From an uncultured Lachnospiraceae bacterium (GTDB taxonomy: Bacteria > Bacillota > Clostridia > Lachnospirales > Lachnospiraceae): a stretch of DNA of 64,000 nt. Below the pieces are notes generated by a model. The model had not been told where the DNA came from. It did not search any database and saw nothing but the letters and a program-made list of their open reading frames with translations. Location of the stretch: positions 1 through 64,000 of the forward strand of contig CAJTLU010000008.1 in NCBI GenBank assembly GCA_910577175.1, written 5' to 3'. Position numbers and translations under genes: made by a program. Shown here piece after piece: positions 43,520 to 52,429 of this stretch; the stretch's first letter is position 1, and each line of letters opens with the position of its first letter.

Positions 43520-45694
43520 TTATTTATTTTTTCTGCTGCGGATAAAAAGAACCGCTCCGCCCGCCAGCAGACATACCGCAAGAATCAGCCACGGCTGTAA
43601 ATTCCTTTTCTCCTTTGCCGGGGTATTTTCTCCCTGCGGCAGAGGTGTCGGGGTTTCCTGTCCCTCCATGCCTCCCGGTACGCCCTCTTCGCTCTGTTCC
43701 TCCGAACGTACAAATACCGGCGTAAGCGTTAAATTTTTCTTATTCTCGCCTGCGGCAAACGAAAGCACTGCCTCGCCCGAGGTCACACTTCCTTCCCAGC
43801 CTGCAAACCGATATCCAGCCTCCGGTACTGCGCTGATTGTCAGCGGGAAATCTGCACTGAGCGTTCCGCTCCAGTTCCCGTTCTTCCTATAGTCTGTTCC
43901 AGAAAGTGTCACGGTATTGACCGTTACGGAACCATGCAAACTGTCTCCCGCCTGTATGGTAACATCATAACGCCCGCCCAGTCCGAATTCCTTCATCACA
44001 TACAACCGCACGGCATTGGCACGCATACGGGCAAAATTGCGGGCAGTATTCACATTGTCAGAATATGCAAACTTCGGCCCGTATTTTGCATATTGCTCTA
44101 CAACCAACGGCGTATAAACCTTTTCGAGCGCATCAATCTTTTCTATAATCTCCTCCGCGGAAAAGTTTGTATTGAGCAGGTCGAGAAAACGCATACAGAA
44201 CTGCTGCCGGAAGCCGTCGTTTTCCAAAAAAGCCCGGAACAGGCAGGTCAGCACATCACGGTACGGCTCTGCGCCCTTGTCAGACACCATCGGTCCTAAC
44301 GTATTCTCATCCGGCTTATGCCCGTAAAGTCCGAAGGAAAAGTCGATGTCATATACCATAAAACGGAGTTTCCCATCCAGTCCGTATTCTCCGGAAGGCT
44401 CTCCCGTGTAACGCCAGATACGGCAGTTATTGTGCGGCCAGTCGGTATTTCCGCTGAAAAGCTCCACGCAGAGATAATCAATAAAATTATCAACGTCAAA
44501 ATATTCCTTTGCCTTTGCATACACAGTCTCATCACTCATATCCTGCGTGACTACATACTCATATGCCTGCTCAAAGTATTCCTTCGCCCCGTCCGGGCCC
44601 TCTTCCACCACAACCTCAAACACCGGCTCTCCTTCCGGCGGCAGGATGACTTTTCCGTTTTCATCCGTATTATATTCAAAATTATAAACGGCGACATCTT
44701 CCTCCGGACAATTATAGTGAGACGCCAGATACCGCTCATCCATTCTTTCCCGCAGATTCAAAATGCCGTAAAACTCCCCGTTGATGTACGCTATTGCCGG
44801 CGCATAGGCCTGCAGGTCCAGAAGGCTGTCTGCCATCAAAGACTGTGACAGCACATCCCGGAAGTAGGTTGCCTCCCACGCATCTCCTTCATTTCCTCCG
44901 GTCCGGAGAATCAGCCGCTTAAACTTCTCAATATTTTCCTTGCTGCCATTCTTTTCCTTTGCAGGCAGAATGCTTCCTGAGAAAAAGTCATACTGGAAAT
45001 TCTTCTGTGTATCATACTCCGCACGTGCATAAATACGAAGGGACTTAATTACCATTCTTCTGGAATAACCGCCATGAATCCGCAGACCGACATTCATAGA
45101 CAGCTCCTGCTGCCCGTCCGGAAGAAAATACTCAAAATGTGCCGGGCGCTCCCACTCCTTTCCGCTCTCAGACGGGTTTGCAAAAATACCGGTCTCATTG
45201 TCGTACAGCGCCTCCGGGGAAGCCACAATCGAAAGCACCGGAACCGCGTACCGTTTCTTCATCCCATCTGCCACAAAATAGGTGTGTGTCTGTATATCGC
45301 TATACTCCCCGTCCGCCGTTACAGAAACGGCACGGACTACCGAAGCCTTTAACAGTGCCTGTCCTTTTTTCTGCTTCTCAATCCGGAGCGGATCTGTATA
45401 CAGGCTCGTCCCTGTTTCGCTCTTACGCGGTTCGGAGCCGTCCAGCGTATAATATACCTCTGTCCCGTCCGGCACGGTAAGAGAAAGCTCAAAGCTCTCT
45501 TCATAAAAGCCTCCCTGCACGGAAAACTCCGGTGCCGGTATGCTGCTCGGCACAAACACATCGTCCTCTTCTGTTGCCGCAACAGCCTGCCGGACCCCGC
45601 CCAAAACGCAAAACAGACACACTGTACAGAAAAGCAGCCTTGACAACGCCCTCGGGCTCTTTCCCCTTTTTTCCTGTCTGACCTGATTGTTCAT
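43520..45694 (-). CDS. CotH-type kinase domain exported protein
   Basis: A 724-residue exported protein. A signal peptide (ending near QAVAATEED) precedes a CHB_HEX_C-like Fn3 module with VYYTLDGSEPRKSETG (about 80-110), then the CotH kinase-like domain (about 150-540) with HNNCRIWR and YDIDFSFGL residues of the atypical kinase fold. A BIG/InlB-type repeat with YRFAGWEGSV (about 630-660) and a C-terminal TM helix (about 690-712) follow. CotH of Bacillus phosphorylates spore-coat proteins; in other Clostridia homologues are cell-surface proteins of unknown target. GGAGGAGCG precedes the start at 45694; the longer frame lacks a signal peptide start. It lies beside an ECF sigma pair, which may control it. 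Confidence 0.88.
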   Translation of the reverse strand: MNNQVRQEKRGKSPRALSRLLFCTVCLFCVLGGVRQAVAATEEDDVFVPSSIPAPEFSVQGGFYEESFELSLTVPDGTEVYYTLDGSEPRKSETGTSLYTDPLRIEKQKKGQALLKASVVRAVSVTADGEYSDIQTHTYFVADGMKKRYAVPVLSIVASPEALYDNETGIFANPSESGKEWERPAHFEYFLPDGQQELSMNVGLRIHGGYSRRMVIKSLRIYARAEYDTQKNFQYDFFSGSILPAKEKNGSKENIEKFKRLILRTGGNEGDAWEATYFRDVLSQSLMADSLLDLQAYAPAIAYINGEFYGILNLRERMDERYLASHYNCPEEDVAVYNFEYNTDENGKVILPPEGEPVFEVVVEEGPDGAKEYFEQAYEYVVTQDMSDETVYAKAKEYFDVDNFIDYLCVELFSGNTDWPHNNCRIWRYTGEPSGEYGLDGKLRFMVYDIDFSFGLYGHKPDENTLGPMVSDKGAEPYRDVLTCLFRAFLENDGFRQQFCMRFLDLLNTNFSAEEIIEKIDALEKVYTPLVVEQYAKYGPKFAYSDNVNTARNFARMRANAVRLYVMKEFGLGGRYDVTIQAGDSLHGSVTVNTVTLSGTDYRKNGNWSGTLSADFPLTISAVPEAGYRFAGWEGSVTSGEAVLSFAAGENKKNLTLTPVFVRSEEQSEEGVPGGMEGQETPTPLPQGENTPAKEKRNLQPWLILAVCLLAGGAVLFIRSRKNK

Positions 45695-45741
45695 CCTTAT
45701 CGCTCCTCCCTTTCTCCGGTATCCCCGGAACTCCTGCTCTG

Positions 45742-47328
45742 TCAGTTTTTCGCAAACTCTGCCAGCTTCAGTCCTTCGTTTCTCTCTAACACTGTCCGGA
45801 TACTCCACTCATGGGTAAACAAAAGCAGCGGACGATTTTTCAAATCCTTTACGCGCTTTGCGTCCGTGGTAATATTCAGCCTGCCCGCATCGATACCTTC
45901 ATTTTCAATCCAGCGGATATACTCATACGGAAGCGGCTCCATGCGGATTTCCACACCGTACTCGGATTCCAGACGGAACTTCAGCACATCAAACTGCAGC
46001 ACGCCTACAACGCCTACAATAATTTCCTCCATGCCGGTATTAAACTCCTGGAAAATCTGGATTGCACCTTCCTGTGCAATCTGGGAAACACCCTTAATAA
46101 ACTGCTTGCGCTTCATCGTATCCAGCTGGCGGATTTTAGCAAAATGCTCCGGCGCAAAGGTCGGAATTCCCTCGTACTCAATCTGCTCCGACGGCTCACA
46201 GACCGTATCGCCTATGGAAAAAATGCCCGGATCAAACACGCCGATAATGTCTCCTGCATAAGCTTCTTCTACAATCTTTCTGTCCTGCGCCATCATCTGC
46301 TGCGGCTGGGAAAGACGGAGCTTTCTGCCGCCCTGCACATGCATGACCTCCATTCCTGCCTCAAACTTCCCGGAGCAGATGCGCATAAACGCAATCCGGT
46401 CACGGTGGGCTTTGTTCATATTCGCCTGGATTTTAAAGACAAACGCAGAAAACTCATGCGCACATGGCTCTACCAGCCCCTCCTTTGCATTCCGCGGTAG
46501 CGGCGACGTTGTCATAGAGAGGAAATGCTCCAAAAACATTTCCACGCCAAAATTCGTCAACGCCGAGCCGAAAAACACCGGCGTCAGCTCTCCGGCGCTC
46601 ACCTTCTCCAAATCAAACTCACTGCTGGCGCCGTCAAGCAGCTCGATTTCATCCGTAAGATTCTGATGGTTTTCCCTGCCGATAATCTCATCTAAGCCAG
46701 GGTCGCCCAGTGTGACCTCTATCTTCTCTACTTCGTTCTGTCCGTTATTTGCGGCAAAAAAGCGGGTAATGGTTCTGGTATTTCTCTGATACACGCCCTT
46801 GAAATTCCTCCCTGAGCCAATCGGCCAGTTCACCGGACAGGTCCGGATGCCAAGCACATTTTCGATTTCATCCAGCAATTCAAAAGTGTCCCTTGCCTCA
46901 CGGTCTAACTTATTTACAAACGTAAAAATCGGAATATGGCGCATCACACATACCTTAAACAGCTTAATCGTCTGCGCCTCCACGCCCTTCGAGGCGTCGA
47001 TGACCATTACCGCAGAGTCGGCTGCCATCAGGGTACGGTAGGTATCCTCCGAGAAGTCCTGGTGCCCCGGAGTATCCAGAATATTGATACAGTACCCGTT
47101 ATAATTAAACTGCATCACGGATGAGGTAACGGAAATTCCTCTCTGCTTCTCTATCTCCATCCAGTCAGAAACTGCATGCCTTGCCGTCTTTTTTGCCTTT
47201 ACCGAACCGGCAAGGTTAATCGCTCCGCCATAAAGCAAAAGCTTCTCCGTCAGTGTCGTTTTTCCCGCGTCGGGGTGCGAAATAATCGCAAAGGTTCTTC
47301 TCTTGTTTATCTCATCACCGTATTTCAT
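45742..47328 (-). CDS. prfC: Peptide chain release factor 3
   Basis: A 528-residue GTPase that removes RF1/RF2 from the ribosome after termination. The G domain has the P-loop SHPDAGKTTLTEK, G2 region, DTPGHQDFSED, NKLDRE and GSG motifs, and domains 2 and 3 follow in normal length. GGAGGCAGCC precedes the ATG. It ends 47 bases upstream of the CotH-type gene start but in the same direction, so read-through is possible. Confidence 0.97.
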   Translation of the reverse strand: MKYGDEINKRRTFAIISHPDAGKTTLTEKLLLYGGAINLAGSVKAKKTARHAVSDWMEIEKQRGISVTSSVMQFNYNGYCINILDTPGHQDFSEDTYRTLMAADSAVMVIDASKGVEAQTIKLFKVCVMRHIPIFTFVNKLDREARDTFELLDEIENVLGIRTCPVNWPIGSGRNFKGVYQRNTRTITRFFAANNGQNEVEKIEVTLGDPGLDEIIGRENHQNLTDEIELLDGASSEFDLEKVSAGELTPVFFGSALTNFGVEMFLEHFLSMTTSPLPRNAKEGLVEPCAHEFSAFVFKIQANMNKAHRDRIAFMRICSGKFEAGMEVMHVQGGRKLRLSQPQQMMAQDRKIVEEAYAGDIIGVFDPGIFSIGDTVCEPSEQIEYEGIPTFAPEHFAKIRQLDTMKRKQFIKGVSQIAQEGAIQIFQEFNTGMEEIIVGVVGVLQFDVLKFRLESEYGVEIRMEPLPYEYIRWIENEGIDAGRLNITTDAKRVKDLKNRPLLLFTHEWSIRTVLERNEGLKLAEFAKN

Positions 47329-47409
47329 GGCTGCCTCCTGATTCTTCCAAACATAACAAGCTTATTTTACATGATTTTTCCTTACTATGCAAGCAAAATC
47401 CTTGCCGGG

Positions 47410-47539
47410 GATTCCGCAGTTTTGAAACCGCCTAAGAAAGTGCCGGGGCTGTGCGATATCTTGGTTTTGCATGCGCAACACTGAAATATCGCACAGCCCC
47501 GGCACTTTCCTGGGTTATTCGAAAAATGCGGAAACTCAA
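47410..47539 (+). repeat. Internally deleted relative of the palindromic element
   Basis: Right end AAAATGCGGAAACTCAA matches the family; the left end is reduced to GATTCCGCA. Inside is a perfect 24 bp inverted repeat (47436-47459 and 47486-47509, ending GATAT and starting ATATC) with loop GGTTTTGCATGCGCAACACTG. The core of the full elements (about 110 bases) is absent and the arms are stronger than those of the full copies. Confidence 0.8.
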
Positions 47540-47589
47540 ACCCAGGCAGGGTTGTCTTTTTTCCCCCGCTGTGCTAAGATGAAACCAGA

Positions 47590-47698
47590 TGTTACGATTC
47601 ACGGCTGCATAAGAATTAGCAGACAGCTGCGCAGCAGCGACAAACAGCTTTGCCGGCTGATTTTGCGCATGCGCGCGGAAGGGCTTTGAATCGTAACA
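47590..47698 (+). mobile_element. MITE-like element with 12 bp TIR and 6 bp target duplication
   Basis: Left end TGTTACGATTCA and right end TGAATCGTAACA are perfect 12 bp inverted repeats. Both sides are flanked by ACCAGA, a 6 bp direct repeat consistent with a target-site duplication. The 109 bp interior has palindromic stretches (CAGCTGCGCAGC, GCGCATGCGC) and no reading frame. It is unrelated in ends to the CTTGAG family and lies immediately before the glycosyltransferase-like gene. No transposase is in the window. Confidence 0.85.
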
Positions 47699-47758
47699 AC
47701 CAGAAAGGACAGCGCTTTTACACTGTCCCTGGACGAATCCATACGGAGGCTGCTATTT

Positions 47759-49018
47759 ATGAAACGACTTCTTCTTTTTGAGCCGGGTGTGGAAACCCTG
47801 CGCTTTTTTTCCAACCGTCTGGCAGAGGCTTTTACAGAGTTTGGATATGAGGTGCGTCTCGTGCGCATCCACGAGCCTTTTTCAGGTCTGGAAGCCTTAC
47901 AAGGCTTTATTCTCCCACACGAAACAGTGATGATTACATTTAATTTTCACGCCATCCAGCAGGAAGCCATTTTTTACACGCCGGAAGGAGGTCTCCTCTG
48001 GGACCTTTATGACGTCGCATGCATCAATATCATTGTCGACCACCCGTTTTACTATTATGAGGAGTTGCAGCACCTTCCAAAACGCTATCTGCAGATTTGT
48101 ATCGACGGCGACCATACGGACTATATGAAGCATTTTTATCCGGAGATTGCCTGCGGCAAGACGATGCCGCTTGCCGGATGCGGCTACTGCTCCCGCTTTG
48201 TGGAGGATGCCGCCCATCCCCGGACAGAGGACGTGACAGACCCTGCTTCCCTTCTCTCCGGGAAGCCAGAGGCCCCCCGGACAGTTCTTCCGGTTGCCGG
48301 GCGCCCTACCGACGTCGTATTTACAGGCTGCTTTACCAGTCCGGACTTCTTTCTGCCGTATATGAAACGGAATGGTCCGGAATACGATACCTTTTATCAC
48401 AATATTCTGGACGACCTGCTCGCAGCGCCCGACCAGTGTATCCACACGGTCTATCTGCGCCACTTGAACCGGGAGCTTCCGGAGCTGACCAAGGAAGAGC
48501 TGAAAAATGTAATGAATAAAATGATTTTCCTTGACCTCTGGATTCGGTTTACGTTCCGCGGCAGGGTCATTAAAACCTTACTGGAAAATGACATTCCGGT
48601 ACACTGCATCGGTGCAGGCTGGGATACGCTTCCCGTCAAAAAGAAAGCGCCTCTGACCCATACCGCCTACTCCGACACAAACGTCTGCCTGCATGCCATC
48701 TCGGAGGCAAAGCTTTCCCTGAACGTGATGCCTTGGTTCAAGCGGGGCGCCCACGACCGGATTTACAGCTCGATGTTAAACGGAAGCGTCTGCGTCACCG
48801 ACCCGAGCCAGTACCTTACAGAACATTTCAGAGACAGCGATATGCTTCGCTACTACCACCTGGACCAGCTTTCCGCACTGCCCGGAATTGTCTCCGGTCT
48901 GCTCGCGGACCCGGAGGGTATGCAGCAGATTGCAGACCGCGCCTATACCTTCGCGGACAGCCGCCTGACCTGGAAACAGTTTGCGCAGGAGCTTGTGCCG
49001 TATTTTACGACGGTGTAG
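47759..49018 (+). CDS. Glycosyltransferase-like protein (CgeB-type)
   Basis: A 419-residue cytosolic protein resembling the CgeB / DUF3880 glycosyltransferase group with a GT-B fold: N-terminal domain LLFEPGVETLRFFSNRLAEAF, a DHPFYYYEEL motif and a C-terminal domain with LHAISEAKLSLNVMPWFKRGAHDRIYSSMLNGSVCVTD. The sugar and acceptor are unknown. The RBS GGAGG lies about 10 bases upstream. The Cys/His cluster GCGYC (about 140-144) may bind metal. The plus-strand gene sits behind the MITE-like element, close enough that the insertion could affect its promoter. Confidence 0.75.
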   Translation: MKRLLLFEPGVETLRFFSNRLAEAFTEFGYEVRLVRIHEPFSGLEALQGFILPHETVMITFNFHAIQQEAIFYTPEGGLLWDLYDVACINIIVDHPFYYYEELQHLPKRYLQICIDGDHTDYMKHFYPEIACGKTMPLAGCGYCSRFVEDAAHPRTEDVTDPASLLSGKPEAPRTVLPVAGRPTDVVFTGCFTSPDFFLPYMKRNGPEYDTFYHNILDDLLAAPDQCIHTVYLRHLNRELPELTKEELKNVMNKMIFLDLWIRFTFRGRVIKTLLENDIPVHCIGAGWDTLPVKKKAPLTHTAYSDTNVCLHAISEAKLSLNVMPWFKRGAHDRIYSSMLNGSVCVTDPSQYLTEHFRDSDMLRYYHLDQLSALPGIVSGLLADPEGMQQIADRAYTFADSRLTWKQFAQELVPYFTTV

Positions 49019-49069
49019 ACGCAAACTACCTGCCTGAAACCCGGCATGGCATTTTATATCCGGGATTAA

Positions 49070-49116
49070 AAAGAGCATGACATAACCCTGCGAAGGGCTT
49101 ATGCCATGCTCTCTTT
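49070..49116. terminator. Bidirectional terminator between convergent genes
   Basis: AAAGAGCATG and CATGCTCTCTTT with inner CATAA/TTATG form a near-perfect stem. It follows the glycosyltransferase-like gene and overlaps the stop of the decayed minus-strand gene at 49115. Confidence 0.8.
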
Positions 49117-49721
49117 AAGGCTTTTCCTCCTCGTTCTCTATTCTTAAATCCTCTAATCGCACAGGAACACCATAATATTGAAAGCTCTCTCCGTCACAGT
49201 CATATCTCCGGTAGACAAAATAATCGGCAAAATCGCTCACCTTATACTCTTTCCCTTTTATTTTCCAGGTATTTTTAATTTCAAACAAGGACTCCCTGTT
49301 TGTACTGTTTAGCATAAACACGCCTTCCGGATTACTTAGCATCTTATCATAGTTACCGCTTTTATATTTTTCGCCATTCCGTACACTACCGCAGTTATTA
49401 CTTCTCTTCCACACATGACTGCATTTCTTGCCTCTAGTATAATATCCTTTTTTAAATGTGCACCAAACTCCTCTGGATCATTAGTCGGTTCTTCATTCGC
49501 TGCCCATCCGGTCACCAACACTTTATCCGCATCCAGAATCTGCGCTCCTTTCATCGAATAAATATCGATTTTTCCATTGGAATCCAGCCTTACTTATTAT
49601 TGTTATAATAAAATATACCGGAGAAAGCCCCTGAAATCAGCAGAACAGACACTGCCACGGGCAGGAACACCTTCCATTTTTTCTTTTTCGGCGCAAACGT
49701 GCCTGCCTCCTTATCTTCCAT
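49115..49721 (-). pseudogene. Decayed secreted or membrane protein gene (two frameshifts)
   Basis: Three in-frame pieces add up to one protein of about 200 residues. Piece one (49590-49721) starts with AAGGAGG 7 bases upstream and encodes a single TM protein (MEDKEAGTF...VFLPVAVSVLLISG) ending at TAA. One extra base near 49594 restores the frame into piece two (about 49336-49588, QILDADKVLVTGWAANEEP). A second shift near 49375 joins piece three (49115-49414, ending IENEEEKP). No family recognised. Either the gene is dead or the sequence carries errors. Confidence 0.65.
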
Positions 49722-49857
49722 CACTGCCCTCCTTCGTTTTATAAATCATAAACGCCTTCCCCCTGAATAACGAATTTTATAAGGGGTTCGTTACATATTT
49801 TCTGCTACCTTTTTCCAATACTGAACTCTTCCAGGTGATTTCCTATCTTCCTGATAC

Positions 49858-50774
49858 TCATTGCTTACAAAACCGGAGTACCGTCTCCATATACTTCTCC
49901 GCTTCTTCAATTCTTGGAAAGTGCCCGCTATTCTCAAAAACAACCTGCGCTGCATTTTGTACATGGCTCATCACATACTCTGCCTGATATTTTGTACAGG
50001 CAGGGTCATACTTCCCGCGCATCAACAGTACCGGAAGGGTTATCCTTTGAATGACCGGCAGAAAATTGTCCGTCATTACGACTCTTTTTTGAGAAGAGCC
50101 CTCCGGCTTTGCATCTAACAGCTTCATCATATGCCGGTCTCCTTTTGCCCACATTTCATTTGTAATACCGGTGGTGTCCATACTCTGCTGATATTCCTCA
50201 ACGGAAACGCCATGCAGGTAATTCCGCAGCTGCATATCGGTGACATACCCAAGCAGAGAAATTAAATCATATACCACTTCCTGATTTCCCTCGTAATCTT
50301 TCGATTTCATTTTTTCGCAAAGCTCGCTTGCCTGCCTGTTATTCAGGCTGTGAATATGTTCACTTAAATATTCTGCGACCGACCTTGCAGAATCCTCAAA
50401 ATACAGAGACGGGCATTCCAAAATGACCTTATGGATAGATTCCGGATGGAGCGATGCATATAAAGCTGCGAGCATACCGCCATAAGAATGTCCAAGTATG
50501 CTCCATTTTTCTATTCCAAACGACTTCCGCATTTCCTCTAACATTTCAACCTGATACTCCATGCTGTAATCCCCATCTTCAGCAATTGCATCTGACCGGA
50601 GGACACCAAACTGGGCAAACGAAATAACCCTCATTTTTTTGCTTAATGCTTTTGCCTGATTGACAAAATCCAGACAGCTTGCTCCAGGCCCCCATGAAGA
50701 TAGAGCAACGTGTTCTCCTCTTCCGTGCCATACATTTCATAATAAATCTCTTTTCCAAAAACAGTAACAAACAT
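49858..50774 (-). pseudogene. Alpha/beta hydrolase (proline iminopeptidase-like) with frameshift
   Basis: The two parts form one protein of about 305 residues: MFVTVFGKEIYYEMYGTEEENTLLYLHGG from the start at 50774 (AGGAGG upstream), then ASCLDFVNQAKALSKKMRVIS after a shift, and the rest with GHSYGGM (catalytic Ser), RGKYDPA (Asp) and SGHFPRIE (His). The break lies in the oxyanion motif HGGPG: five G bases occur where six are needed. The downstream part has no start of its own before 50634. Restoring one G would give a complete proline iminopeptidase-like enzyme. Loss in a homopolymer suggests a sequencing error or a phase-variable tract. Confidence 0.75.
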
Positions 50775-50920
50775 ATTTGTGCTCCTCCTTAGCAAATTTA
50801 ATGATATGATCCGGAAAATTCCGGTTGACAAATTTATTGTAGCACAAACACGCACGCCGTTACATTAGAATTCGATTAAAACTCCATTCGACTTTTCTCA
50901 GGCTTTCTCCTGCATTACAA

Positions 50921-50953
50921 GAGGGGCTGCCGCCCGCCGCGCATCAGCCCCTC
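50921..50953. terminator. Hairpin after the CheY gene
   Basis: GAGGGGCTGC and GCATCAGCCCCTC pair around a GC loop. No clear T-run follows. It lies between the CheY gene and the hydrolase start and is similar in layout to other GGGGCTGC hairpins in the window. Confidence 0.45.
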
Positions 50954-50972
50954 AAAAGTCTTCTCCTTCCAT

Positions 50973-51338
50973 TTACATTCCCGAAAGAATCCTGCCGATG
51001 ACGCGGCGGATTTCATCTTCCTCAAGCGGCTTTGTGATAAACTCTTCTGCACCGGCCTTCACCGCCCGTACCAGATTAGCTTTCTGCCCTGCCGCAGTAA
51101 TCATAACCACCTTCGCCTCCGGATTTTCCCGCTTAATTAGGAGCAGGGCATCCAGACCGGACATCACCGGCATCGTAATATCCATCGTCACAAGATCCGG
51201 CTTTAGCTCCTTGTACTTCTGAAACCCCTCGTCGCCGTTTACCGCCTCACCGATTACCTCAAGCTCCATCGCTCTGAGAATATCCCCGAGTATTCTTCTT
51301 GATGTTTTGGAATCATCTACAATTAATACAGTCGCCAT
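50973..51338 (-). CDS. CheY-like response regulator
   Basis: A 121-residue single-domain receiver (MATVLIVDDSKTSRRILGDILR). The DD pair at about 8-9, phosphoacceptor Asp in TMDITMPVMSG and Lys in FITKPLEE are in place. It lies 4 bases after the CheX-fusion gene, so the two act together: CheX-type phosphatases act on phosphorylated CheY. AGGTAGGGAG precedes the ATG. Confidence 0.9.
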   Translation of the reverse strand: MATVLIVDDSKTSRRILGDILRAMELEVIGEAVNGDEGFQKYKELKPDLVTMDITMPVMSGLDALLLIKRENPEAKVVMITAAGQKANLVRAVKAGAEEFITKPLEEDEIRRVIGRILSGM

Positions 51339-51342
51339 CTCC

Positions 51343-52230
51343 CTACCTCCCGTCTTTCTGAATTGTAACAATAAAGTTCACCTCTGCACCCCGGATTCCG
51401 AACGGCATAATCAAACTACTGCTTCCCTCTGCCATGCCGTTTTCCAAAAACTCCGGCGGCATCAGCTCCAGTTCCACATTTCTCATGCCTTTTGCCGCTG
51501 CAAACAAGCCGTTGACACAGTTGAGAAATTCGCCTGCAGCATCCTGCACGTCTTCGTTTACCTCGTAATATTCCTCTCCCGCAAAGGCAGAAGCAACTGC
51601 GCACAGACCGCCCTCCTCACCTGCAATGCCTGACTGCCAGTGCTCCGCCCCGGTCAGCTCCTGCGCAACCAGTGTTTTCAGCTTCCCTGCCTCTTTTGCG
51701 TCTGCCAGTCTCCCGTACATCGGATAGGCATGCCGGTCCACGCAACGCACAAGCATCTTCAGCGCTATCGTAACGATTTCCTAGTACTCGTCCGCTCCCT
51801 GCGGTAGAAACAACGGGATAATCTTCTCTGCGTCCCCGCTCCTGACCGCTTCCAGCTCCGTATTTGTAAAACCGTTTTCTATCTGGTAATCTTTTAAAAT
51901 AACCTGCAGCTTATTCATTGTGACAATACCTTCGTCAACCAGCGTCTGCGCAAACGTCAGGTAATCGTTTCCCTGCATTTTTAACAGACTTGTCACCTGC
52001 GCCTCCGTCAGATACCCCTTCTCTATGGCGATATCGCCGAACCGCTTGTCCATCCCCTGCTGCAAGCGATTAATTGCGACCGCCTGGTCTAACGTCAGCA
52101 TCCCTTCCGAAACAGCAATCAGCCCGAGCTTTACCCTGACCCTTTCCTGTGCGGAGATAATCGCTTCCAACTGCTCCTTTGTCATAAACCCTTCTTCTAC
52201 CATATAATTGCCCAATAAATAACCTACCAT
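51343..52230 (-). pseudogene. CheX-domain fusion protein interrupted by in-frame TAG
   Basis: The reading frame runs from 52230 to 51343 except for a TAG at 51781-51783. The N-terminal part (about 149 residues, MVGYLLGNYMVEEGFMTKEQLEAI...) contains repeated MTKEQ/LTEAQ/MNKLQ helical units like those of MshEN-type or type II secretion domains. The C-terminal part is a CheX-type domain (EELMPPEFLENGM...FGIRGAEVNFIVTIQ). From memory of the family, the two domains are normally one protein, so TAG (probably from CAG) splits it. Its two halves would be expressed only if TAG is read through or the second half has its own start (ATG at 51756 has no obvious RBS). AAGGGGGC precedes the start at 52230. 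Confidence 0.72.
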
Positions 52231-52359
52231 CAAATGCCCCCTTTGCATCGCATATAGGACTTACTTCCTATTGACTTTTATTATACACCCCTTTTCGGTA
52301 AATTTCCACAAAAAATAACAGATTTCCTCAAAATTTTTAAGTGATTTATCTATATTCCC

Positions 52360-52388
52360 TTGCGCTTTCCCCGAAAAAAAGGTATACT
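52360..52388 (+). promoter_or_regulatory. Promoter of the DUF1015 gene
   Basis: TTGCGC (52360-52365), 17 bases and TATACT (52383-52388). A palindrome GGTAATTTACC (52403-52413) lies just downstream of the probable start site and could be an operator. Confidence 0.6.
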
Positions 52389-52429
52389 CCCTTTAAAACA
52401 ATGGTAATTTACCGGAAAGGACAATTCTC

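Noticed and set aside
47581..47760. Small RNA gene before the glycosyltransferase-like gene
   Set aside because: The palindromic sequence is explained by the MITE-like element with duplicated flanks.
35487..51783. Recoding of TAG as Gln across the genome
   Set aside because: guaA and dapA end with TAG at conserved C termini, so TAG is a normal stop; the two interruptions are better read as nonsense changes or errors.
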